From NCBI RefSeq assembly GCF_024206495.1, contig NZ_JAMBPQ010000008.1, forward strand, positions 1 through 64,000: DNA of 64,000 nucleotides, given 5' to 3'. The DNA comes from Paraburkholderia sp. CNPSo 3272. Its GTDB lineage: Bacteria; Pseudomonadota; Gammaproteobacteria; Burkholderiales; Burkholderiaceae. The notes under the pieces are model-generated. The model had not been told where the DNA came from. It searched no databases and saw only the letters and a program-made list of their open reading frames with translations. Shown here in pieces: positions 9,638 through 18,284 of this stretch; position 1 is the stretch's first letter, and each line of letters opens with the position of its first letter. Position numbers and translations under genes: made by a program.

Positions 9638-9964
9638 GAATCGTTCCTGCCCGGCGCCGCCGTGGCGACGCCAGATAATCTATCGTGGGACTGGAGGCGC
9701 TCTAACGTCTCGCCTTGCGTAGTCCCTCGATAGTCAGGAATACGAAAACGACCCTTTTAATTGCGCTGCTCCTTCCGAATTATGCCTGCGTTGTGCGGGA
9801 CGCGGAAAAGGGGATTGGTGGATAAATACCTTTTAATTCGGTGATTTAACGAAAGTCGTGCGTTCTCTTTAGGGGCGCGAACAGCGGTGAATGCCGTTCG
9901 GGTGGTTTGCCCCAGACGGCTATACCCCGCCACAGGTACGCAAAGGAGATGGGCAAGCGCCACG
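9638..9964. other. Intergenic region, 327 nt
   Basis: It lies between the stop of the TAXI gene and the start of the FtsH-like gene, both on the minus strand, so it must hold the FtsH-like promoter unless that gene is read through. No ORF with family features, no strong inverted repeat and no recognisable RNA element was seen. Confidence 0.5.
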
Positions 9965-11308
9965 CTAACCCTTCGTTCGCTGCGCAACCTGTGTTATCCG
10001 GTCCCGCACGACACCGATCGCCTGCTTGAGCGCGTAGACATCCTGAAAATAGCGGTACGGAATGCGTATCCGGCTCGCGTTCGCGTCGATGCTTTCGATT
10101 TCTTCACTCCATTGCGCGATCTTCGAGGGGGGCGGCTCGCTGCTGCTCCAGACTTCGTCTTCGAGTGCCTTGATTTCGCGGTACCAGACCACGAGCCGTT
10201 TTTTCATCCGCGCTTCGAGCAGCCGCGGCAACGCCTGAAGCAAGCCAATCAGGAGCGCCGCGAACGGCACGAGGATCAACAGCCGTCGTTCGATCACGCT
10301 CGCGAGCCAGAACGGCAAATAGCGGTACAGGAACGGCTGGCCGGATTTGAAGTAGCGGACGCTTTCGTCGGAGATCGGGAATTCTTCCGTCTTCAGGTTA
10401 GGGAACGTGCCGAGCGGCGTGAAGTAATCTTCGCCACCGTGAACGGAGTGAGCCGCGTCGAGCAGCAGGTAGACGAGTGCCGGATGCAGCGTGTCTTTCG
10501 AGACCAGCAGTGCCGTTGCAGCGAGCAGCGTGACATCGGTGCGCGGCAGGTCGTCGGCGACACTAGTCGATGCGCGCGGCAAGACGATCTTCGAAAGCGA
10601 TGGGAACTTCTGAACCAGCGCGTCTGCCTGCGCGAAATTCATCAGTTTGAGATTGCTGTTCAGCAGGGTCTTCTGCATCTGGGCGTCGGGCCTGCCGATG
10701 AAGAAAGCCGCGTCGATCTGGCCGCTTTCGAGCCCCTGGTAAGCTGCCGGTGCATCCATTTGCAACAGGGTGGAATTCTGGCTCGTGATGCCGCTGTAGC
10801 CGAGCAATACCTGCGCAACGTTGAGCAGGCCACTGCCGGGCACGCCGGTCGAAATCTTCTTGCCGCGTAGTTGCGACAGTCGGTCGACCGTCGCGTCGCC
10901 GCGATAGAACACCCAGATCGGTTCGTACGACACGGCAGCGATCGTCTGGATACCGTCGGTCTCCTTTGGACTCGTGGTACCCGACTGGATGAAACCGACT
11001 TCGTAGGCGCTGTTCGGGTCGCTCAACCGCTCATAATTCTCCACCGCTCCGGAAGAACTGCGGATATCGAGTTTGATGCCGGCGCGCCTCAGGATGGGCG
11101 CATAGCGATCCGCAAAGCCGCGATAGATGCCGTTGTCCGCGCCGCTGGTCATGACGATGGTGCGCTGGAACGCGGGTGCGACCACGATCCCCACCACCCA
11201 GCCAAACGCAGCCAACAGAATGATTACGCCGACGATCAGGAAGCGCCGCTTCGCCCTGGTCATGGGGGTTTTCTGGCTGCGATGCAGTGCCGGGTTGTGT
11301 CGGGGCAT
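9965..11308 (-). CDS. TAXI-family TRAP solute-binding protein with C-terminal membrane anchor
   Basis: 447 residues. A single N-terminal membrane segment (FLIVGVIILLAAFGWVVG) precedes a TAXI-type ligand-binding domain. Its markers are MTSGADNGIYRGFADRYAP, the SSSGAVENYERL loop, VGFIQSGTT, GKKISTGVPGSGLLNVAQ and the AAFFIGRP strand. A second hydrophobic helix near residue 345 (LLILVPFAALLIGLLQAL) leads into a charged cytoplasmic coiled tail. Known TAXI proteins deliver organic acids to a fused TRAP permease, but no permease gene is adjacent. The ATG at 11308 was chosen because GGAGG lies 11 nt upstream; an in-frame GTG at 11326 overlaps that site. The ligand is unknown. Confidence 0.82.
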   Translation of the reverse strand: MPRHNPALHRSQKTPMTRAKRRFLIVGVIILLAAFGWVVGIVVAPAFQRTIVMTSGADNGIYRGFADRYAPILRRAGIKLDIRSSSGAVENYERLSDPNSAYEVGFIQSGTTSPKETDGIQTIAAVSYEPIWVFYRGDATVDRLSQLRGKKISTGVPGSGLLNVAQVLLGYSGITSQNSTLLQMDAPAAYQGLESGQIDAAFFIGRPDAQMQKTLLNSNLKLMNFAQADALVQKFPSLSKIVLPRASTSVADDLPRTDVTLLAATALLVSKDTLHPALVYLLLDAAHSVHGGEDYFTPLGTFPNLKTEEFPISDESVRYFKSGQPFLYRYLPFWLASVIERRLLILVPFAALLIGLLQALPRLLEARMKKRLVVWYREIKALEDEVWSSSEPPPSKIAQWSEEIESIDANASRIRIPYRYFQDVYALKQAIGVVRDRITQVAQRTKG

Positions 11309-11559
11309 CGTTGTGTACGCCTCCACGAGCTAACGCAGCAAGGATCGGCGGTGCGTCGTGACCCGCTGTGACCGTTATGCTGAGCATACTGCCGTTGCCG
11401 CGCGTAATGAGTATGCCACGGCGATAGAGCCTACCGTCGCGTCGAGGACGCATCGTTCGCGGGCAGGCTTCCCGGCGTACCCTTCCTGGCGAGTGGTGAG
11501 TAATCGCAGATCAAAGATATATGTCGTAGTGCAAATGAATATTCGACTCAACCATAGAG

Positions 11560-12069
11560 TCATTCGCCGCTGTCGATCGAAGCGTCGATCGCGTTCAACA
11601 AATGACGCAGTGCGTGGCCTGCAGCGACGCATTCTTCGGGATTCATCATCGCCGTCAGCGCATTCAGCCTGGCGACCCGTTCGTCCAGTGCACGATCGAT
11701 GCACGCCAGGCCTTCTTCCGTCAGTTCCACCTCCAGCCGCCGACGGTCATTCGGATCGGGCAGACGGCGCACCAGCCCCTTGTCTTCGAGGCGGTCCAGC
11801 AGCACTGTCATCGTGCCCGTGGTGAGGATGGCGATGCGGCTCAGATCCGACGGGGATGCCGTCCTGGGGTAGCGCCGACGCAGCGCCGCCAGCACCTGGA
11901 ACTGGCCAGAGGTAATGCCGTGCGCCTGGGAAAGCTTGCTCAGCTCGCGCTCCAGCACTCCGCCCAGGCGGATCACCCGGATCAGCATGTCGGCGTGTTG
12001 CAGATCGAGGTCCGGGCGCGCCGTCCGCCATTCGGCGAGAAATTGGTCCACATAGTCAAGGGTAGTCAT
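11560..12069 (-). CDS. MarR-family transcriptional regulator
   Basis: 169 residues. The winged-helix core contains LSQAHGITSGQFQVLAAL, ASPSDLSRIAILTTGTMTVLLDRLEDKGLVRR (recognition helix) and the wing LPDPNDRRRLEVELTEEG. The flanking helices match MarR dimerisation helices. The gene is divergent from the aromatic operon beginning at 12211, with inverted repeats in the shared 141-nt gap. One of those repeats starts 2 nt upstream of this gene's ATG. MarR proteins in such settings usually repress the operon until an aromatic acid or its CoA thioester binds; the ligand is inferred, not seen. Confidence 0.93.
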   Translation of the reverse strand: MTTLDYVDQFLAEWRTARPDLDLQHADMLIRVIRLGGVLERELSKLSQAHGITSGQFQVLAALRRRYPRTASPSDLSRIAILTTGTMTVLLDRLEDKGLVRRLPDPNDRRRLEVELTEEGLACIDRALDERVARLNALTAMMNPEECVAAGHALRHLLNAIDASIDSGE

Positions 12070-12070
12070 G

Positions 12071-12141
12071 AGCCAATTTTACTTGGCTCCAAATAACTTC
12101 GCAATTGATTGCTTGACATCAAGATACTTGATGAATAGCAT
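12071..12141. promoter_or_regulatory. Divergent promoter and MarR operators of the aromatic operon
   Basis: A sigma-70-like promoter faces the operon: TTGACA at 12113-12118, a 17-nt spacer, and TAGCAT at 12136-12141. The spacer is filled by alternating half-sites CTTGA (12112), TCAAG (12119) and CTTGA (12127). These give a palindrome ATCAAG-ATA-CTTGAT (12118-12132) between the -35 and -10 and an overlapping CTTGA-CA-TCAAG over the -35. A separate perfect repeat AGCCAA-N6-TTGGCT (12071-12088) lies against the MarR start codon. A repressor bound here would block RNA polymerase and probably the marR gene itself. Confidence 0.75.
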
Positions 12142-12210
12142 TTGCTCATGGTCGAGCCGGGTAGATGAACCGGCCGACATCAAGAAAGACAACGAAATGG
12201 GCGAGACAAC

Positions 12211-13911
12211 ATGGCTTTTGATTCCTCATGCGGGATTCGGACGCAACTGGGCGATAGTGCCGCAAGCGCCGGCAGCTCGGTTCGGGCGGCGTTCGACGCA
12301 ACGTCGGACCGCTATCCGGCGCGTCCTTTTCTCCATATTCCCGCGCAGGCAACGGCGGGGTATGGGGGCCAGCCGGTGGACTGGCAGTACGGCGAGGCCG
12401 CTATTCGCGTGAAGGTGCTGGAGGCAATTTTCCGCGAGGCTGGCTTGATGTGCGGCCATCGCGTCGCCGTGATGCTCGACAACCGCGCCGAGTTCTTCCT
12501 GTGCTGGCTGGCGCTCAACGGCATCGGCGTGTCGATCGTGCCGCTCAACGCAGAGCACAGCGCGGCGGAGATCGCGCATGTGCTGCACGATAGCGCGGCC
12601 GTGATGGTGATTACGCTAGACGGTCGGAGGGCGGCGCTGGAGCCAGCCTTGACCCTGGCACGGACCGGCACTGACGTGGCGCTGCCGCCTGTTTGGTGCC
12701 TTGACGGCGGCGTGCCCCAGGCGCCGGTGCCGCTCGGCACGTTCGCAGCCGGCGACGACGAGTGCGCGCTGGTCTATACGTCGGGGAGCACGGGTTTGCC
12801 GAAGGGCTGCATGCTGTCGAACGCCTACATGCTGGCTTTCGGCCGGTGGTACCTGGCGCTCGGCGGACTGTGCGCGATCGCGCCCGGCGCCGAACGCCTG
12901 ATCACCCCGTTGCCGCTGGTGCATATGAACGCGCTGGCCTGCTCGTCGATGGCGATGATCCTGAGCGGCGGTTGCATCGTTCAGCTGGACCGTTTCCACC
13001 CGGGCACCTGGGCGCAGACCGTCGCCGAGAGCGGCGCCACCATCGTGCATTACCTCGGTGTGATGCCGGCAATCCTGCTGCAATTCCCGCCCCATCCCGG
13101 CGAGCGTGCGCACGCCGTGAAGTTCGGCTTTGGTGCCGGCGTGCATCCCAAACACCAGGCGGCGTTCGAGGCGCGCTTCGGCTTTCCGCTGGTGGAGTCC
13201 TGGTCGATGACCGAAGTCGGCGCGGGAGCGGCGGTCGCGGCCAACGTCGAGCCGCGCCAGGCCGGCAGCCGTTGCTTCGGTCGGCCGGCGGGCCACATGG
13301 AATACCGCATCGTCGACGACGCGGGCAATGATCTGCCGCCCGGCGCCGCCGGCGAACTGTGGGTACGCGCCGCCGGTCCGGACCCGCGGGCGGGCTTCTT
13401 CTCCGGTTACGCGAACCAGCCAGAGTTGACCGAAGCCGCATGGGCCGGCGGCTACTTCCACACCGGGGACGTCGTGCGCGCGGGTGGCGACGGCGCCCTG
13501 CATTTCGTCGATCGCAAGAAGAGCATCATCCGGCGCAGCGGCGAGAACATCGCCTCGCTCGAAGTCGAGGCCGTGCTCAACCAGTTGCCCATCGTGCGTA
13601 ACGTCGGCGTGGGACCCGTCGACGACGAGACGCGCGGCGAGGAAGTCATGGCGTGCGTCGAGCTTGCCGCTGGCCATGCACCCTCGCACGAAGTGGCGCT
13701 GCAAATATTCGAGGCCGCGGCGCAGCGGCTCACTTACTACAAGCTCCCGGGCTACATCGCTTTCGTGTCCGCGCTTCCGCTGACTGCTTCCCAGAAGCTG
13801 CAGCGCGGGGTGCTGCGCGAAATCATGGGCCGCCTGGCCGGCGAGGGCGCGGCATTCGACCTGCGCGCCCTGAAGAAACGCCCCGCCGCGCAACCGGCGG
13901 ATAACGTCTGA
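12211..13911 (+). CDS. AMP-forming acyl/aryl-CoA ligase
   Basis: 566 residues of the ANL superfamily. The adenylation P-loop is YTSGSTGLPKGC, and the A5-type motif is SWSMTEVG. The hinge/A8 region is YFHTGDVVRAGGDGALHFVDRKKSIIRRSGENIASLEVE, and the C-terminal catalytic lysine lies in LTASQKLQRGVL. The enzyme would activate an aromatic or aliphatic carboxylate to its CoA thioester using ATP. It is the first gene of the MarR-controlled operon and is followed after 19 nt by the thiolase-like gene. This suggests that the substrate or a side-chain product is processed as a CoA ester. The substrate is not evident. Confidence 0.92.
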   Translation: MAFDSSCGIRTQLGDSAASAGSSVRAAFDATSDRYPARPFLHIPAQATAGYGGQPVDWQYGEAAIRVKVLEAIFREAGLMCGHRVAVMLDNRAEFFLCWLALNGIGVSIVPLNAEHSAAEIAHVLHDSAAVMVITLDGRRAALEPALTLARTGTDVALPPVWCLDGGVPQAPVPLGTFAAGDDECALVYTSGSTGLPKGCMLSNAYMLAFGRWYLALGGLCAIAPGAERLITPLPLVHMNALACSSMAMILSGGCIVQLDRFHPGTWAQTVAESGATIVHYLGVMPAILLQFPPHPGERAHAVKFGFGAGVHPKHQAAFEARFGFPLVESWSMTEVGAGAAVAANVEPRQAGSRCFGRPAGHMEYRIVDDAGNDLPPGAAGELWVRAAGPDPRAGFFSGYANQPELTEAAWAGGYFHTGDVVRAGGDGALHFVDRKKSIIRRSGENIASLEVEAVLNQLPIVRNVGVGPVDDETRGEEVMACVELAAGHAPSHEVALQIFEAAAQRLTYYKLPGYIAFVSALPLTASQKLQRGVLREIMGRLAGEGAAFDLRALKKRPAAQPADNV

Positions 13912-13930
13912 GCGGCCGCCGGAGACTCCC

Positions 13931-15103
13931 ATGGCAATTCAACCCGAAGACGCTGATGCCGTGCTGGCAGTGCCAGTCACGACCGGCTACGCGCGCTACA
14001 GCACCGAGCCAGCGGACTGGTATGTCGCGCAATGCCTGCGTGAGCTGCTCGCAGGCGCCGGCTTGTCGAAAGACAGTATCGACGGCCTCGCTGTCTCCAG
14101 CTTCACGCTCGCACCCGACCCGGTGGCCAGCCTGTCGCGCGCGCTGGGACTCTCGTTGCGTTGGCTGGAATCCGTGCCTTTCGGGGGCGCCAGCGGCGTG
14201 ATCGCGCTGCGTCGTGCGGCGCGGGCGGTCGAAGCTGGCGATGCGCAGGTCGTGGCCTGCATCGGCGCCGACACCAACCCGCGCGGTGGCTTTGCCGGGC
14301 TGGCCAGTCGCTTCTCGTGGGCGGCCATCGATGCGGTGTATCCCTACGGAGCGGCGGGTCCCAACATGCCGTTCGCGCACCTGACCCAGCGCTACATGGA
14401 CGCCACCGGCGCCACGCGAGCGGACTTCGGCCGCCTTTGCGTCTCGCAGCGCGCCAATGCCAGCGCCGTCGCACATGCGCTGTTGCGCGAACCTGTCTCA
14501 CTCGATGAGTACCTCGACGCCCGGCCAATCGCCGAGCCGCTCCACAAGCTGGATGTCGTGATGCCGTGCGCGGGCGCGGAGGGCTTCCTGGTGATGGCGC
14601 GCCGGCAGGCCCTCCGTCTCGGCCTGCCGTACGCCCGTATTCGCTCGGTGGTCGAGCGCCACAACGCCTATGCCGACGATGAAACCATCTTGCGAGGCGG
14701 CTGGGCCGAGGAGTGCAGCCGCTTGTACCGCGAGGCCGGCGTAGGCTGCAGGGACATCGATGTGCTGGCCACCTACGACGATTACCCCGCGGTGGTGTTC
14801 CTGCAACTGGAAGGGCTCGGCTTCTGCCCGCCCGGCGCCGCTGCGGATTTTGTTCAGTCTCACGATCTGAGTTTCCGCGGCGACTTTCCACACAACACAA
14901 GTGGCGGCCAACTCGGCTGCGGGCAGGCCGGTGCGGCCGGCGGCTATCTCGGGCTGGTGGAAGTCCTGCGGCAGGTCACTGCGCAGGCCGGCGCCAATCA
15001 GGTGCGCGCTGCCCGCATCGGGCTCGCCAGCGGCTACGGCATGGCCGTGTACGACCGCTGCCTCGCGACCGGCGCGGCGATCATCGAAGGGGCCACGCCA
15101 TGA
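13931..15103 (+). CDS. Thiolase-like lipid-transfer-type protein (possible retro-aldolase)
   Basis: 390 residues with thiolase fold. The position normally holding the nucleophilic Cys reads VPFGGASG. The C-terminal GHPxGxxG-like loop is NTSGGQLGCGQAG. Loss of that Cys and pairing with a DUF35 gene are features of the SCP2/Ltp group. Some of that group's heterodimers with DUF35 proteins cleave beta-hydroxyacyl-CoA side chains by retro-aldol reaction. GGAG lies 8 nt before the ATG. The stop overlaps the DUF35 start (ATGA), as expected for two subunits of one complex. The retro-aldolase role is inferred from architecture and context. Confidence 0.82.
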   Translation: MAIQPEDADAVLAVPVTTGYARYSTEPADWYVAQCLRELLAGAGLSKDSIDGLAVSSFTLAPDPVASLSRALGLSLRWLESVPFGGASGVIALRRAARAVEAGDAQVVACIGADTNPRGGFAGLASRFSWAAIDAVYPYGAAGPNMPFAHLTQRYMDATGATRADFGRLCVSQRANASAVAHALLREPVSLDEYLDARPIAEPLHKLDVVMPCAGAEGFLVMARRQALRLGLPYARIRSVVERHNAYADDETILRGGWAEECSRLYREAGVGCRDIDVLATYDDYPAVVFLQLEGLGFCPPGAAADFVQSHDLSFRGDFPHNTSGGQLGCGQAGAAGGYLGLVEVLRQVTAQAGANQVRAARIGLASGYGMAVYDRCLATGAAIIEGATP

Positions 15104-15525
15104 GCCACGATGCTTCTTTTGCGCAATGCCGCTCGCTTGCCTGGCACAGCATGGTGGAGTCCACGCCGTCGGGCGGCCTCGCACTGCCATGCTGCGCGCA
15201 ATGCGGCCACCAGTTCTATCCGCCGCAACGCTATTGCCCGCGTTGCCTGCATGGACACATCGACTACGTGGCGGACAGCGGCGCGGCCGTGGTGCTGTCG
15301 GTGACGCGGCTGCACCACACACTGAAGCCAGCCATCGTGAGTTCTCTGCCTTTGCATGTGGCGGCCGTTCGCACGGATTCCGGTGTCACGCTCTTCGCAC
15401 TCGCGGACGACATGCTGGCTCCGGGCACCCGCGCGAGGGTCAGCCTGAGCCGTAACGGATGGGCGCCCGCCGGTGTGCTGCGCGTTCGCGCGCTGTCATT
15501 GCCGGAACAAGGAGGTCCGGTATGA
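15100..15525 (+). CDS. DUF35 Zn-ribbon/OB-fold acyl-CoA-associated protein
   Basis: 141 residues. The N-terminal rubredoxin-like zinc ribbon CCAQCGHQFYPPQRYCPRC (about residues 31-49) is followed by an OB fold (GAAVVLSVTRLHH, HVAAVRTDSGVTLFAL, ARVSL). DUF35 proteins form complexes with Ltp-type thiolase-like proteins and bind the CoA ester. The start ATG at 15100 overlaps the stop of the thiolase-like gene, and its own stop overlaps the next SDR start at 15522. It probably needs the upstream protein to fold and act. Confidence 0.88.
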   Translation: MSHDASFAQCRSLAWHSMVESTPSGGLALPCCAQCGHQFYPPQRYCPRCLHGHIDYVADSGAAVVLSVTRLHHTLKPAIVSSLPLHVAAVRTDSGVTLFALADDMLAPGTRARVSLSRNGWAPAGVLRVRALSLPEQGGPV

Positions 15526-16277
15526 GCCAGCTCCAGCTTGAAACCCGGCGTTTCGCGGGCCGCACGGCCGTCGTGACCGGAGGTAACGCCGGCATCGGAC
15601 TGGCCGTCAGCGAGGCGCTGCTCGCGCAGGGCGCGCGCGTGATTGCCGCGGGGCTCGAGCCGTCGGCAAGCGCGCATCCGTGTCTCATCTCCTGCGTCGT
15701 GGACCTGTCGACGCCCGATGGCGTCCGTACGCTGGCGACGCTCGCTCGGGCGGAGCGGGCTGACATCCTCGTCAACAACGCCGGCGTGGTGCGCAACACC
15801 CTGCTGGAGGACGTGGACGATGCCGAGTTCGACCTGATGATGACGCTGCACGTGCGCTGCGCCATGAAGCTGGCGCAGGCCTGCCTGCCGCACATGAAGG
15901 CACAGCGCTTCGGCCGCATCGTGAATGTGGCGTCGCGCGCGATCGTGGGCCTCGCCGGACGCACCGCCTATGGCGCGAGCAAGGCCGCGCTGGCCGCGAT
16001 GACCCGCACCTGGGCGCTGGAATCCGGGCCGTCCGGCATCACGGTCAATACGGTGTCGCCTGGGCCCATCGTCACCGGCATGCTGACTCGCGACATCCCG
16101 GAGCACGGCGAGCGCGCGCGCGCCCTGGCCGCTTCACTGCCGCTGCAGCGCCTCGGCCGCCCCGACGACGTAGCACGCGCGGTGCTCTTCTTTGCCGATC
16201 CCGCAAACGGCTGGATCACGGGGCAAAACCTCTTTGTCTGTGGCGGGGGGAGCCTGGCCGCCTCTCTGGCGCTCTGA
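15522..16277 (+). CDS. SDR-family 3-oxoacyl/aryl-alcohol-type dehydrogenase
   Basis: 251 residues with a complete classical SDR set: VTGGNAGIG, DILVNNAG, IVNVASRA, the YGASK catalytic pair and TVNTVSPGP. The C-terminus has the GWITGQNLFVCGGG block. It would oxidise or reduce a hydroxyl or keto group with NAD(P). The ATG at 15522 overlaps the DUF35 stop and follows AAGGAGG by 6 nt. A longer in-frame reading from 15459 only adds sequence overlapping DUF35 and was rejected. The neighbours suggest a hydroxyacyl-CoA or dihydrodiol substrate. Confidence 0.9.
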   Translation: MSQLQLETRRFAGRTAVVTGGNAGIGLAVSEALLAQGARVIAAGLEPSASAHPCLISCVVDLSTPDGVRTLATLARAERADILVNNAGVVRNTLLEDVDDAEFDLMMTLHVRCAMKLAQACLPHMKAQRFGRIVNVASRAIVGLAGRTAYGASKAALAAMTRTWALESGPSGITVNTVSPGPIVTGMLTRDIPEHGERARALAASLPLQRLGRPDDVARAVLFFADPANGWITGQNLFVCGGGSLAASLAL

Positions 16278-16330
16278 GGCCTCTTAACCGCACATCGTCC
16301 AAACCAACAGAAACAAACCGGAGACAACTC

Positions 16331-16744
16331 GTGAACCCGAGTCCTTTCTCGTCCGTTGCAGGGATTCCGCCGCTAGAAGAAGTACTCCTAAATAGTGAGG
16401 ACATGCCGTGGCGCCCCAAATCCCTGCCGGGCCTCCACGAAAAGATGCTGTGGCGCGACGACGCGACCGGCGCCTCCATCGCACTGATCCGGTTCGAGAA
16501 GGGCGTGTCGATTCCCGTGCCTCACTCGCATGCTTCGAACCAGTTTATGTTCTGCCTGCAGGGTCGCTACGAATACACCGCCACGAATGTGGTGTTGATG
16601 CCGGGCAGCTTCTACTGGAATCCGAAGGGGCACGTCCACGGCCCGACGCTTGCGCACGAAGACACCATCGTGGTGGAGATCTACGACGGTCCGCACTATC
16701 CGCAGCAGCCGAGCTGGTACACGGATGAGCGCGATGCCCACTGA
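16331..16744 (+). CDS. Small cupin-domain protein
   Basis: 137 residues forming a single cupin barrel. Motif 1 is PHSHASNQFMFCLQGRYEYT, with two His ligands and a likely third ligand Gln or Glu. Motif 2 is PGSFYWNPKGHVHGP. Such proteins include ring- or C-C-cleaving dioxygenases such as the 2,4'-dihydroxyacetophenone and acetylacetone types, and also non-catalytic binding proteins. The start is GTG at 16331, preceded by CGGAGAC. The end overlaps the following dehydrogenase gene. A metal-dependent role is likely; oxygenase activity is only a possibility. Confidence 0.8.
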   Translation: MNPSPFSSVAGIPPLEEVLLNSEDMPWRPKSLPGLHEKMLWRDDATGASIALIRFEKGVSIPVPHSHASNQFMFCLQGRYEYTATNVVLMPGSFYWNPKGHVHGPTLAHEDTIVVEIYDGPHYPQQPSWYTDERDAH

Positions 16745-17867
16745 CCGCGAAAGTGCCGCCATGCCCGGCATCCCCGCGCCCTCGAGCCATTGCGAGGCCG
16801 ATCCGCAGGACCTGTGTGCGGCCGTCGGTGCGATCTTCGAGCGGCTCGGCGTCGCTGCTGCCGATGCCGCGTATGTCGCCGAGTCGCTGGTCGATGCCGA
16901 CATGGAGGGCGTCCCCTCGCACGGCGTCATGCTGGTCCACATGTATGCACAGCGCCTGCGCAGCGGATCCGTGACGGCGGCATCGCAGGCCGCCGTGGCT
17001 CATGACCACGGTGCCTGCGTGGTGCTCGACGCCGCAAACATGCTGGGCCAGCTGTCCGCGCGGCAGGCGGTCGCGATCGCGAGGGAGCGGGCCGCTGAGC
17101 ACGGCATCGGCGCCGTGGCAGTCCGCAACGCTTTTCACTTCGGCGCGGCGGGGCGGTATGCGCGGGCCCTGGCAAGCGATGGCTGCGTCGGTATCGCGAT
17201 GTCCAATACGCGTCCGCTGATGCCCGCGCCGGGCGGCGCCCAGAGCGTCGTCGGCAACAACCCGCTGGCTATCGCGGTGCCCGGTGACGACGGCATTCCG
17301 GTCGAACTCGATATGGCGATGAGCGCCAGCGCGATGGGCAAGATCCGGCTGGCCGCCGCCGCCGGCCGCGAGATTCCGGCTGGCTGGGCCACCGACGCGC
17401 AAGGCCTGCCCACCACGGACGCGGCCGCCGCTCTCGCCGGCATGCTGCTCCCGGCCGCCGGCCCCAAGGGCTTCGGCCTCGCCTTCATGGTCGACCTGCT
17501 GTGCGGCGGTCTGTCCGGCGGCGCCACCGGCGCGGCGGTGCAGCCCCTCTATGGCGACAGCGCCATTCCCTACAACTGCGCGCACTTCTTCCTCGCGATC
17601 GATGTCGCGCATTTCCGCGAAACCGCCGCGTTCGCGCGCACCGTTAGCGACGCCGCGGCCGCGGTGCGCACGTCGCGGCGCGCGCCCGGTACTGAACGCC
17701 TGTACACCCCAGGCGAGATCGGCTGGGCGAGGCGTGCCGAAGCCGGCGGCGCCTGCCGCGTCGAGCGGCCGGTGCTAATCGAACTCGCGGCCCTGGCGCG
17801 CGCGCTCCCGGCCGCGCTGCCTCCTTCTATTGCCAACCTTGTAAACGATACGGACCTGACAGCATGA
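16734..17867 (+). CDS. Malate/L-lactate dehydrogenase-family (Ldh2) oxidoreductase
   Basis: About 377 residues of the Ldh2/YiaK family of NAD(P)-dependent 2-keto-acid reductases. Markers are VDADMEGVPSHGVMLVHMY, the catalytic His segment AVRNAFHFGAAGRYA, the substrate loop NTRPLMPAPGG, VVGNNPLAIAVPG and PKGFGLAFMVDLL. The start is ambiguous: ATGs at 16725 and 16734 both overlap the cupin end, and another lies at 16761. Family members reduce or oxidise 2-hydroxy acids, delta-piperideine carboxylates or ureidoglycolate. Here it probably handles a 2-oxo acid from ring cleavage. Its stop overlaps the RidA start. Confidence 0.85.
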   Translation: MPTDRESAAMPGIPAPSSHCEADPQDLCAAVGAIFERLGVAAADAAYVAESLVDADMEGVPSHGVMLVHMYAQRLRSGSVTAASQAAVAHDHGACVVLDAANMLGQLSARQAVAIARERAAEHGIGAVAVRNAFHFGAAGRYARALASDGCVGIAMSNTRPLMPAPGGAQSVVGNNPLAIAVPGDDGIPVELDMAMSASAMGKIRLAAAAGREIPAGWATDAQGLPTTDAAAALAGMLLPAAGPKGFGLAFMVDLLCGGLSGGATGAAVQPLYGDSAIPYNCAHFFLAIDVAHFRETAAFARTVSDAAAAVRTSRRAPGTERLYTPGEIGWARRAEAGGACRVERPVLIELAALARALPAALPPSIANLVNDTDLTA

Positions 17868-18262
17868 AAACGCAAATTCTCACCGGCGAACTGCGCAAGC
17901 CCAACGGCCACTTCTCGCAGGCCACCACCATCGAGACCGGCGGCAAGCTGGTCTTCATCTCCGGCATGACGGCGCGCCGGCCCGACGGCTCGATCGCCGG
18001 CATCGGCGATGTCGTCGCCCAGACCCGCCAGGTCTGCGAGAACCTGAGCGCCGCCATGAAAGCCGCCGGCGGCACGCTCGACGACATCTGCCGCGTCGAC
18101 GTGTACGTGCGCAACATCGAGCATTTCGACCGCATCCACGACGTGCGCCGCGAGTTTTTCCGGGCGCCGCTGCCGGCTTCGACCATGGTCGAGGTCAGCA
18201 AGCTGGTCTCGCCGGAATACCTGATCGAGATCAGCGCGATCGCGGTTCTGCCGCACGCCTGA
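17864..18262 (+). CDS. RidA-family enamine/imine deaminase-like protein
   Basis: 132 residues of the YjgF/YER057c/UK114 family: GGKLVFISGMTA, QTRQVCENLSAAMKAAGGTLDDI, DVYVRNIEHFDRI and the C-terminal TMVEVSKLVSPEYLIEISAIAV. The helix Arg that usually binds the carboxylate is near residue 107 in housekeeping RidA, but here the segment reads LPASTMVEV, so it may not be the generic RidA. Catabolic relatives include 2-aminomuconate deaminase. It is coupled to the Ldh2 gene by an ATGA overlap, so it belongs to the operon and may process a nitrogen-containing or enol intermediate. Confidence 0.88.
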   Translation: MKTQILTGELRKPNGHFSQATTIETGGKLVFISGMTARRPDGSIAGIGDVVAQTRQVCENLSAAMKAAGGTLDDICRVDVYVRNIEHFDRIHDVRREFFRAPLPASTMVEVSKLVSPEYLIEISAIAVLPHA

Positions 18263-18284
18263 GCCACGTATCGGAGTCCGAATC

